DNA from: JAAXVZ01 sp964392465
Lineage (GTDB): Archaea; Nanobdellota; Nanobdellia; Woesearchaeales; GW2011-AR15
Assembly (NCBI GenBank): GCA_964392465.1
Contig: CAYMPC010000012.1
Location: 1 to 25,586, forward strand
Direction: 5' to 3'
DNA length: 25,586 bases
In this document: piece by piece, positions 19,348-25,586 of the stretch
Position numbering within the stretch: position 1 is the stretch's first letter
How the letters are laid out: every line of letters begins with the position of its first letter
The notes under the pieces: model-generated
Databases searched by the model: none
What the model saw: only the letters and a program-made list of their open reading frames with translations
Told to the model about the DNA's origin: nothing
Translations under genes and position numbers: made by a program

Positions 19348-21546
19348 ATGGCAGAAAAGATGGTTGAACGTGTTAAAAGGATTATGACTAAACCTGAGCA
19401 TATTAGAAATATCGCTATTTGCGCTCATATTGATCATGGTAAAACTACTTTCTCAGATAACTTGTTATCTGGAGCAGGTATGATGTCTGAAGACCTAGCT
19501 GGAAAATTGTGTGTTTTGGATTTCCATGCTGACGAACAGGAAAGAGGTATTACTATTGACACATCTGCCGTTAATATGGTTCACAATGTTCAAGGAGACG
19601 AATTCCTTATTAACTTGCTTGACACTCCAGGGCACGTTGATTTTGGTGGAGATGTTACAAGGGCAATGAGAGCAGCAGACGGCTGTATTGTCTTAGTTTG
19701 TGCAGTAGAAGGAATGATGCCTCAGACAGAAACAGTCTTGAGACAGGCATTAAGAGAAAGAGTCAAGCCGATTTTATTCATCAACAAAGTTGACAGATTA
19801 ATCAAAGAATTGAAATTAAATCCAGAACAGATGCAGGAAAGATTCTTAAAAATAATCACTGGAGTAAATAAATTTATTGACAGTATTTCTCCACCTGAAT
19901 TTAAAGGAAAATGGCTTGTAAATGTACAAAATGGTTCAGTATGTTTCGGAAGCGCTTTCCATAATTGGGGAATGTCCATTCCATATATGCAGAGAAAAGG
20001 ACTTAAGTTCCAAGAGATAATTACTGCATATGAAACAGATGATGAAGAGCTTAAAAAAGATTTAAAGAAAAAAGCACCCTTACATGAAGTTGTTCTTGAT
20101 GCAGTAGTCAAACATCTTCCTAATCCAATAAACGCACAGATTTACAGAATCCCAAAAATATGGCACGGTGATGTAGAAAGTGAGTTTGGAAAATCTTTAA
20201 TGACTTGCAATCCTAATGGGGAAGTCGCATTTGTCATAACAAAGATTGTCGTTGATCCTCTTGCAGGAGAAATCTGTTCAGGAAGATTGTTCTCAGGAAC
20301 AATGAAAAGAGGATTGAATGTATATTGTAATGGTGCAAAAGAAAATGCAAGAATCCAGCAAGTATATATATATAATGGAGCAAAAAGAGAAGTTGTAGAT
20401 GATGTGCCTGCAGGAAATATTATAGGTATTGCAGGATTAAAGAATGGTTTTGCAGGAGAAACTGTCTCTTTGCAGCTTCAGGATCCTTTTGAACAGATTA
20501 AACATTTATTTGAGCCAGTTGTCACAAAAGCTGTTGAAGCAACTAAGCCAAGTGACTTGCCTAAATTAGTTGAAGTTTTGAGAAAAGTCGCTAAAGAAGA
20601 TCCTTCTATCTCCATCCAGATTAATGAAGAAACAGGAGAACATTTAATGTCGGGCATGGGTGAATTGCACTTAGAAATCATTGAAAATAGAATTAAAACA
20701 GAAAAAGGACTTCCAATAAAAACAACACCACCTATTGTGGTATTTAGAGAAACAGTATTAAGGCCTTCTAGAGAATTTGAGGGAAAATCACCAAACAAGC
20801 ACAACAAATTTTTATTTAGAGTAGAACCCTTATCCCAAGAGATAAGAGCAGCAATAAAATCTGGAGAAATTCCTGAAATGAGAATAAGAAAAAAAATGCA
20901 GGACCTTTGGGAAAAACTCTCAAATCTAGGAATGGACAGCAAAGAAGCTAGAGAAGTAAAAAACATATTCAAAGGAAATATGCTTGTCAACGCAACAAGA
21001 GGACAGGTACATGTAGGAGAAGTCATTGAATTAAACAATGATATGTTTGAAGATGTCATGACAGCCGGACCATTAGCAAAAGAACCAAGCATTGGTGTAA
21101 AAGTAACTTTAACTGATATGACCTTGCACGAAGATTCTATCCATAGAGGACCAGCACAAGTTTACCCTGCGGTAAGAGATGCCATAAGGGCTGCTATGAT
21201 AGATGGTAGTGCTGTATTATTTGAGCCAGTTCAGATACTTCAGTTTGATACACCAACTGCATTCCTAGGTGAAATTTCAAAGTTGTTGTCTTCAAAGAGA
21301 GGACAGCTATTGGAAATGGAAAGTGAAGATGAGTTTACTACAATAAAAGGAAAGATGCCTGTTGCTGAAATGTTTGGATTAAGCAATGAATTAAGAAGCG
21401 CAACAGAAGGAAGAGCAAGTTTTGCTGTACAAGATCAGACTTTCGAAAAGCTTCCAGAGGAATTGCAACAGAGAATGATTATGCAGATTAGAAACAGGAA
21501 AGGATTGAAGGAAGAAGATATGGGAGTTTCAAATGAATCGTCATAG
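19348..21546 (+). CDS. fusA: Elongation factor 2
   Basis: EF-2 is the GTPase that drives ribosomal translocation. The 732 residues have G1 AHIDHGKT (26-33), the switch I end RGITIDTSAVNM (66-77), G3 DTPGH (92-96) and G4 NKVD (146-149), then domains II to V. The diphthamide motif LHEDSIHRGPAQV is intact, with the target histidine at residue 599. A diphthamide pathway is thus expected, although its genes are not in the window. The usual Ala or Thr before the Ile is Ser. The gene is 45 bp after Ndk. A TATA-like AT-rich stretch lies in that gap, so a second promoter is possible. EF-1A and S10 follow. Confidence 0.98.
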   Translation: MAEKMVERVKRIMTKPEHIRNIAICAHIDHGKTTFSDNLLSGAGMMSEDLAGKLCVLDFHADEQERGITIDTSAVNMVHNVQGDEFLINLLDTPGHVDFGGDVTRAMRAADGCIVLVCAVEGMMPQTETVLRQALRERVKPILFINKVDRLIKELKLNPEQMQERFLKIITGVNKFIDSISPPEFKGKWLVNVQNGSVCFGSAFHNWGMSIPYMQRKGLKFQEIITAYETDDEELKKDLKKKAPLHEVVLDAVVKHLPNPINAQIYRIPKIWHGDVESEFGKSLMTCNPNGEVAFVITKIVVDPLAGEICSGRLFSGTMKRGLNVYCNGAKENARIQQVYIYNGAKREVVDDVPAGNIIGIAGLKNGFAGETVSLQLQDPFEQIKHLFEPVVTKAVEATKPSDLPKLVEVLRKVAKEDPSISIQINEETGEHLMSGMGELHLEIIENRIKTEKGLPIKTTPPIVVFRETVLRPSREFEGKSPNKHNKFLFRVEPLSQEIRAAIKSGEIPEMRIRKKMQDLWEKLSNLGMDSKEAREVKNIFKGNMLVNATRGQVHVGEVIELNNDMFEDVMTAGPLAKEPSIGVKVTLTDMTLHEDSIHRGPAQVYPAVRDAIRAAMIDGSAVLFEPVQILQFDTPTAFLGEISKLLSSKRGQLLEMESEDEFTTIKGKMPVAEMFGLSNELRSATEGRASFAVQDQTFEKLPEELQQRMIMQIRNRKGLKEEDMGVSNESS

Positions 21547-21550
21547 AAAC

Positions 21551-21560
21551 GCTTATAAAG
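21551..21560 (+). promoter_or_regulatory. TATA box for the EF-1A gene
   Basis: GCTTATAAAG lies just after the EF-2 stop and predicts a transcript start near 21582, giving a leader of about 50 nt before EF-1A. Confidence 0.45.
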
Positions 21561-21616
21561 AGATATTATTTCCATAAAACATACTTAATTTAATGATTTA
21601 ATTTAAACAAAATAAA

Positions 21617-21625
21617 CGGAGGAAA
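21617..21625 (+). promoter_or_regulatory. Shine-Dalgarno site for EF-1A
   Basis: CGGAGGAAA is 6 nt before the ATG at 21632, one of the strongest sites in the window. Confidence 0.7.
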
Positions 21626-21631
21626 TTAAAA

Positions 21632-22924
21632 ATGGCAAAAGGAAAAGAGCATTTAAACCTTGTTGTTATTGGTCATATTGACCATGGAAAATCAACTACT
21701 GTTGGTAGATTACTATTTGATTCTGGTAGTGTTTCAGAGCAGGAAATGAGAAAATTAAAAGAAATGGCAACTTCATTAGGAAAAGGCGGATTTGAATTCG
21801 CTTATGTCATGGACAATCTAAAAGAAGAAAGAGAAAGAGGTATCACAATTGACCTTGCTCACAAAAAATTCGAGACTTCAAGATACATGTTAACTGTTAT
21901 AGATGCACCAGGACACAGAGATTTCGTCAAAAATATGATTACAGGAGCCTCACAAGCAGATGTAGGTTGCCTTGTTGTAGCAGTAACAGATGGTGTCATG
22001 GCACAAACAAAAGAGCACGTATTCTTAGCAAAAACACTAGGAGTTAACCAGCTTGTTATTGGTGTCAATAAAATGGATATGGTCAACTATGACCAAGCTA
22101 AATTTGAAGCTGTCAAGACACAAGTTGAAGCATTATTGAAAACAGTTGGCTATAAATTAGATGCTGATATTCAATTTGTTCCAATCTCTGGATTACAAGG
22201 AGATAATGTTGTCAAAAAATCAGATAAATTAGCTTGGTGGACAGGAAAAACATTAGTTGAAGCAATTGATAATTTTAGAATACCTGAAAAACCAGTAAAT
22301 TTACCTTTAAGATTGCCAATTCAAGATGTATACAACATCACAGGTATAGGTGTTGTTCCAGTTGGAAGAGTTGAAACTGGAATCATGAAACCAAAAGATA
22401 AAATCTTTGCAGTCCCTGGAAGAGAAGGAAAAGGTGTCATGGGAGAATGTAAAACAATAGAAATGCACCATGAACAATTAGACAGAGCAGAACCTGGAGA
22501 CAATGTAGGATTTTCAGTAGGTGGAATGGGCAAGAAAGATATTGCAAGAGGAGATGTTATTGGACATCCAGACACCCCTCCAACAGTTGCAACTGAATTT
22601 ACAGCACAAATTGTTGTTTTGAATCATCCAACTGTCATGACTGTTGGTTATACACCTGTATTCCATATTCATACAGCACAAGTAGCATGTCAAATAACTG
22701 AACTTGTTAGAAAACTTGATCCAAGAACAGGTGCTTCATTACAGGAAAAACCAGACTTTATCAAAAATGGTGATGCTGCTATTGTTAAAATAAAGCCAAC
22801 AACACCACTTGTTATTGAAAAGTTCAAAGAAATCCCGCAATTATCAAGATTTGCTATCAGGGATTCTGGTACAACAGTTGCAGCAGGTATGTGTATTGAC
22901 CTTGTTGCAAAACCCATGAAATAA
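21632..22924 (+). CDS. tuf: Elongation factor 1-alpha
   Basis: EF-1A brings aminoacyl-tRNA to the ribosomal A site. The 430 residues carry G1 GHIDHGKST (14-22), the switch I RERGITIDLAHKKFET, G3 DAPGHRD, G4 NKMD and G5 SGLQGDN, then two beta-barrel domains ending in AAGMCIDLVAKPMK. Length is typical for archaea. It lies 85 bp after EF-2 with its own TATA-like box and a strong Shine-Dalgarno site. A run of eight T follows the stop codon, so some transcripts probably end there before S10. The EF-2, EF-1A, S10 order is the archaeal str-operon arrangement. Confidence 0.98.
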   Translation: MAKGKEHLNLVVIGHIDHGKSTTVGRLLFDSGSVSEQEMRKLKEMATSLGKGGFEFAYVMDNLKEERERGITIDLAHKKFETSRYMLTVIDAPGHRDFVKNMITGASQADVGCLVVAVTDGVMAQTKEHVFLAKTLGVNQLVIGVNKMDMVNYDQAKFEAVKTQVEALLKTVGYKLDADIQFVPISGLQGDNVVKKSDKLAWWTGKTLVEAIDNFRIPEKPVNLPLRLPIQDVYNITGIGVVPVGRVETGIMKPKDKIFAVPGREGKGVMGECKTIEMHHEQLDRAEPGDNVGFSVGGMGKKDIARGDVIGHPDTPPTVATEFTAQIVVLNHPTVMTVGYTPVFHIHTAQVACQITELVRKLDPRTGASLQEKPDFIKNGDAAIVKIKPTTPLVIEKFKEIPQLSRFAIRDSGTTVAAGMCIDLVAKPMK

Positions 22925-22944
22925 ATAGATTTTTATTTATTTGA

Positions 22945-22952
22945 TTTTTTTT
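22945..22952 (+). terminator. Oligo-T run after EF-1A
   Basis: Eight T residues 20 nt after the EF-1A stop could cause partial termination. A hairpin (22953-22977) starts immediately after it. Confidence 0.45.
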
Positions 22953-22977
22953 CATGGTAAACTTAAAAATTATCATG
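22953..22977 (+). promoter_or_regulatory. Hairpin in the S10 leader
   Basis: CATGGTAA pairs with TTATCATG (8 bp with one G-T pair) around a 9-nt loop, 28 nt before the S10 start. It could be an mRNA processing site or a ribosomal-protein-type control element. No protein partner is evident. Confidence 0.4.
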
Positions 22978-22991
22978 TAGTAAATGAGAGG

Positions 22992-22998
22992 AAAGGGA
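22992..22998 (+). promoter_or_regulatory. Shine-Dalgarno site for S10
   Basis: AAAGGGA lies 7 nt before the ATG at 23006, and a second GAGG at 22988-22991 is slightly further upstream. Confidence 0.45.
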
Positions 22999-23005
22999 AA
23001 TAAAA

Positions 23006-23317
23006 ATGCAGAAAGCAAGAATAAAATTAGCAAGCATGGACATTGATAAAATTAATCAAGTATGCGCCAGTATTAAAGATATTGCAGACAAAACAGGTGT
23101 TGATATGAGAGGGCCAATTCCCTTACCTACTAAAAAGTTAAGAGTCACCACAAGAAAAAGCCCAGACGGTGAAGGAACAGAAACATGGGAAAGATACGAA
23201 ATGAGAGTACACAAAAGATTAATTGATTTGGGTATTGACGAAAGGGCTTTAAGACTTGTTATGAGAGTTCCAATTCCAGATGGCCTTAATATTGAAATCG
23301 AGATGATAGATGTTTAA
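23006..23317 (+). CDS. rps10: Small-subunit ribosomal protein uS10
   Basis: The 103 residues match S10: ARIKLASMDIDKINQVCASI (4-23), GPIPLPTKKLRVTTRKSPDGEG (36-57), the conserved WERYEMRVHKRLIDL (61-75) and a VPIPDGLNIEIEMIDV end. Length is typical of archaea. It closes the translation block; the stop codon is inside the AT-rich promoter of the next small gene. Confidence 0.97.
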   Translation: MQKARIKLASMDIDKINQVCASIKDIADKTGVDMRGPIPLPTKKLRVTTRKSPDGEGTETWERYEMRVHKRLIDLGIDERALRLVMRVPIPDGLNIEIEMIDV

Positions 23318-23321
23318 TTTT
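23311..23321 (+). promoter_or_regulatory. TATA box for the first small membrane protein
   Basis: TGTTTAATTTT overlaps the S10 stop codon and is centred about 26 nt before the ATG at 23341. Confidence 0.35.
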
Positions 23322-23340
23322 GTTATTTTTATAGTTTAAG

Positions 23341-23595
23341 ATGAAATTTCATTTTATTACATCAATTCTTTTTGCATTGAATTTAACCTTTTTAGCATTA
23401 GTAGAAAATCTCTATAAAAGAATGTTGCTTCTAATCCCTGCTTTTTTTCTATTTTATATAACTTTCTTTCTTTTCATAATAGAATATGACAAGCAAAATA
23501 CGATATCATGGAAAAAAAAGGAAGAAGAATTAATTCAAAAATTTAGTAGGAAAAACTTAAAAAAACAAAATAAGAAAGAATCAAAATACACCTAA
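23341..23595 (+). CDS. Small two-helix membrane protein, copy 1
   Basis: The 84-residue protein has two hydrophobic segments (about 5-21 and 28-47) split by the short basic link ENLYKRM, then the motif EYDKQ-x3-SWKKKE and a lysine-rich tail. It is a clear paralogue of the protein encoded at 24700-24951: both share the MK-x2-FI-x-SI start, NL-x-KRM and EYDKQ with identical spacing. Two membrane passes with both ends inside would fit the positive tail. The 3' end overlaps the convergent AbrB/PhoU-type gene by 15 bp. I do not recognise a named family. Confidence 0.75.
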   Translation: MKFHFITSILFALNLTFLALVENLYKRMLLLIPAFFLFYITFFLFIIEYDKQNTISWKKKEEELIQKFSRKNLKKQNKKESKYT

Positions 23596-24555
23596 TCCTA
23601 TTTCTGATATTTCTTCAAGATGATTTATTACAGTATGAAGCGTTGCTAAAATAACATATAAATTTCTCTTATTAGCTTCAGAAATTTTTTCTGATTCTAC
23701 TGGTATGGAATAACTAAGTATTTTATGGATTTTCTCATATGCTTGATTTGAAAGATTAAAGTCCTTTTTAAAGATGCTATTAAATGCCATCTCATAAGAT
23801 TCGATTATTTCATCATAATCTTTATTTATTTTTTTAATACTTTTGCTAGAGATGTTTTCTAAGGTTATAGCATTTTCTGCAATAGCGTAGAATGCATCTG
23901 TTATCTTTTCAATAGACTCAACAAGTAATAAAAAATCCTGACATTCCTTTAAAGTTATATCAAATTGCCTAAGAATATTGCTATTATGAATAGCAAAATT
24001 TATCTGTCTTCTAATTAAGAGGTAAAGTTTATCAACCTCATCTTCCCATAATTCTATAGTCTCCATACTTTTAGTTTCTTTGTTCAATAATTTTCTAGTT
24101 TCTTCTATAATCAATTTTGATATACTATATTCTCTTTTGATTGTCTTAAGAAGTGAAAGGTTTTCTGAAGTGAAGAAATCCTGCATTACTAATTTATTAT
24201 CTGTTTGCTCTATAATTTCAAAACCCTTAAACTTCTTTAAGTCTAACGTCAATTTTATTAGAGTATTCCCGTTAAGTGGTTTATTGAAATTAAGAGTGAT
24301 TTTTGTTGCTCCGTTCAAATAATGGCCTGTAAATTTTCTCAGTATCTCCTCTTCTGTGTTTCTCTCTGATATATTCAATAACACCTCTATTTTTTCAGGA
24401 TCTTTATTATCGAGAAGTAATCTGAGACTTTGATCTTTATCCTCAAAGATAGATAGCTTATCTCCTGATTTAAGTCCTTTCCTAATTACCCATGTTTTTG
24501 GAAGGCTTATTGTATAAGTTGCTACTCCTGTTTTTTGTATTTTTCTTGTTTCCAT
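23581..24555 (-). CDS. AbrB-domain plus PhoU-domain protein, probable phosphate-related regulator
   Basis: The 324 residues start with an AbrB/SpoVT-like swapped-hairpin DNA-binding domain: METRKIQKTGVATYTISLPKTWVIRKGLKSGDKLSIF (1-37), with the family's SLPK-x-W and G-D-KL pattern. The rest (about 120-324) is a helical region with PhoU-type features, such as LWEDEVDKLYLLIRRQINFAI and LLLVESIEKITDAFYAIAENA. This architecture is common in archaea and is often annotated as a phosphate-uptake regulator. The phosphate link is family knowledge and is not shown here: no Pst transporter gene is in the window. A TATA box lies about 29 nt upstream. The flanking AT-rich palindrome-like sequence could be its own operator. 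Confidence 0.85.
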   Translation of the reverse strand: METRKIQKTGVATYTISLPKTWVIRKGLKSGDKLSIFEDKDQSLRLLLDNKDPEKIEVLLNISERNTEEEILRKFTGHYLNGATKITLNFNKPLNGNTLIKLTLDLKKFKGFEIIEQTDNKLVMQDFFTSENLSLLKTIKREYSISKLIIEETRKLLNKETKSMETIELWEDEVDKLYLLIRRQINFAIHNSNILRQFDITLKECQDFLLLVESIEKITDAFYAIAENAITLENISSKSIKKINKDYDEIIESYEMAFNSIFKKDFNLSNQAYEKIHKILSYSIPVESEKISEANKRNLYVILATLHTVINHLEEISEIGLGVF

Positions 24556-24578
24556 ATCTTTAATTACACTGAAAAAAG

Positions 24579-24590
24579 TATATATTTATT
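24579..24590 (-). promoter_or_regulatory. TATA box for the AbrB/PhoU gene
   Basis: The minus strand reads AATAAATATATA, centred 29 nt before the ATG at 24555. Confidence 0.45.
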
Positions 24591-24667
24591 AGATTAATGT
24601 ATATATAGAATATATATCTATTTATAAATAAATACTATTATTTTTAAAAAATTCTGTATCCTCGGAT

Positions 24668-24678
24668 TATATTTAAAT
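24668..24678 (+). promoter_or_regulatory. TATA box that sets the start of the second small membrane protein
   Basis: TATATTTAAAT is centred 27 nt before the ATG at 24700 and ends just before the earlier ATG at 24679. The earlier ATG is therefore upstream of the expected transcript start. Confidence 0.6.
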
Positions 24679-24699
24679 ATGTTACTTACTCAAAACATA

Positions 24700-24951
24700 A
24701 TGAAGTATTATTTTATAAGTTCAATATTTTTTGCAATCCTTATGGGCTTACAAGTTATAAATGATAATTTAAATAAGAGAATGATGCTAATGGTTATGTC
24801 TTTAATATTCTTTTTTTCAACTTTTATCTTGTTTGCAACAGAATACGATAAACAAAGTGAATATAGCTGGAAAAAAAAAGAACAAAAACTTATTGAAAAT
24901 ACATATTTAAATTTTTTAAACAAATATTACAAAAAAGAAAAATTAAATTAA
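24700..24951 (+). CDS. Small two-helix membrane protein, copy 2
   Basis: The 83-residue protein has hydrophobic segments at about 4-19 and 28-46, the link NLNKRM, the motif EYDKQ-x3-SWKKKE and a lysine-rich tail. It aligns without gaps to copy 1 at 23341-23595 from its first residues on. An ATG at 24679 would add seven residues, but both the alignment and the TATA box favour 24700. It is divergent from the AbrB/PhoU gene and stops 15 bp before the convergent SPFH gene. No named family is recognised. Confidence 0.75.
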   Translation: MKYYFISSIFFAILMGLQVINDNLNKRMMLMVMSLIFFFSTFILFATEYDKQSEYSWKKKEQKLIENTYLNFLNKYYKKEKLN

Positions 24952-24966
24952 AAAGAAATAATTGGT

Positions 24967-25586
24967 TTATTTCTTTGCTGCTTTCTTTATAGGCATGACG
25001 CCTGCCATATTCCCTATGACATTTATCAATTCTGTATCTGTTGGCACAACTATTTTTGAATTATTTGCAAGAGACTTTTCAACTGCCTCAAGCCTTCTTA
25101 ATAACTGTGCATTCCCTATAAAATATTTGTTTGCTGCCTCATTAACTAATTTGATTGCCTGTGCTTCTCCTTCTGCCTCAAGTATCTTAGACTGCCTTAC
25201 TCCCTCTGCTTGCTTGATTGATGCCATCCTGACACCATCTGCCTGAGTTTCTGTGGCAAGCGCATAATCTTTAGCTGCAATTTTTTCATTTTCTGCTTTG
25301 ACAACCTTGTTCATTGTATCCTGAACATCTTTTGGAGGATCTATCTCTTTTAATTCTGTCCTTACTACCTCAAGACCCCAATTCTTAGTCTCCTCTTTCA
25401 ATGTTTTCATCAATTCAGAATTTATCTTGTCCCTCTCACTATTTGCTGACTTCAAAGTGAGTGTTCCAATTATATTTCTTAAAGTTGTCCTTGCAAGACT
25501 TACTATCTGAATTTGATAATCATATACATTATATTGTGATGCTTTTACAGATTCTTCATCTGGTTTTACCCTAAAATAAACCTGTG
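24967..25586 (-). CDS. SPFH/stomatin-like membrane protein, C-terminal part
   Basis: The reading frame continues off the right edge of the window, so the N-terminal membrane anchor is missing here. The visible 206 residues cover the second half of the SPFH (band 7) domain, starting QVYFRVKPDEESVKASQYNVYDYQIQIVSLARTTLRNIIGTLTL, followed by WGLEVVRTELKEIDPPKDVQDTM. A long Ala/Glu/Lys-rich helical stretch follows (KVVKAENEKIAAKDYALATETQADG), then AEGEAQAIKLV and the end MPIKKAAKK. Stomatin-type proteins form oligomeric membrane scaffolds and are often next to an NfeD protease partner; none is visible here. An internal TTG at 25453-25455 is not a start, because the domain clearly continues upstream. 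Confidence 0.9.
   Translation of the reverse strand, partial: QVYFRVKPDEESVKASQYNVYDYQIQIVSLARTTLRNIIGTLTLKSANSERDKINSELMKTLKEETKNWGLEVVRTELKEIDPPKDVQDTMNKVVKAENEKIAAKDYALATETQADGVRMASIKQAEGVRQSKILEAEGEAQAIKLVNEAANKYFIGNAQLLRRLEAVEKSLANNSKIVVPTDTELINVIGNMAGVMPIKKAAKK

Noticed and set aside
19199..19387. Short ORF between Ndk and EF-2
   Set aside because: It runs mostly inside ndk in another frame and ends in the EF-2 start region; it is a shadow frame.
25453..25455. TTG as the start of the SPFH-like gene
   Set aside because: The band 7 domain reads on upstream in the same frame to the window edge, so the gene is truncated by the window and does not start here.

Overview
The window is from an AT-rich, gene-dense archaeal chromosome. 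Archaeal hallmarks are Orc1/Cdc6, a Gins51-type GINS subunit, Kae1, aIF2-gamma, EF-2 with an intact diphthamide motif, EF-1A, ribosomal proteins eL42, eL8/L7Ae, eS28, eL24 and uS10, a tRNA without an encoded CCA, and TATA boxes at a fixed distance from starts. The low GC, short convergent overlaps, lysine-rich proteins and many unrecognised surface or membrane proteins suggest a DPANN-type lineage (Woesearchaeota or Pacearchaeota-like). That placement is inference, not proven here.

Layout. 1-289: N-terminal part of an unrecognised minus-strand gene. 343-2641: Kae1 and a divergent GlgC-like nucleotidyltransferase, sharing a 79-bp divergent promoter region. 2703-5020: replication genes cdc6 and Gins51 with a GNAT acetyltransferase between them. 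5017-5474: eL42 and tRNA-Pro(GGG), both minus strand. 5525-9837: two large cell-envelope proteins, one with MopE-type Asp/Cys-rich repeats and a C-terminal membrane anchor, one with an internal membrane anchor and a Pro/Thr-rich repeat stalk. 9971-12556: a DUF1385 membrane protein, a coiled-coil protein and a GCS2-family ligase. 12654-12782: a TATA box followed by a GC-rich, foldable segment that looks like an unrecognised small RNA. 12788-14197: aIF2-gamma with an unusual Lys/Glu-rich N-terminal extension. 14325-17756: a 1143-residue protein I cannot assign. 17817-23317: a translation block (L7Ae, S28e, L24e, Ndk, EF-2, EF-1A, S10), all plus strand. 23341-24951: two paralogous small membrane proteins flanking an AbrB/PhoU-type regulator on the opposite strand. 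24967-25586: the C-terminal part of an SPFH/stomatin-like protein.

Two expression modes are visible. Most stand-alone genes have a TATA box centred about 26-30 nt upstream of the start codon and no Shine-Dalgarno sequence, as expected for leaderless mRNAs. The translation block instead has clear Shine-Dalgarno sequences (GGTGA, GGAGG types) before each gene. L7Ae heads the block behind a leader of about 100 nt that contains competing hairpins and a short upstream ORF. The most promising new items are the candidate RNA near 12.7 kb, the L7Ae leader, the 1143-residue protein and the paired small membrane proteins around the PhoU-like gene.
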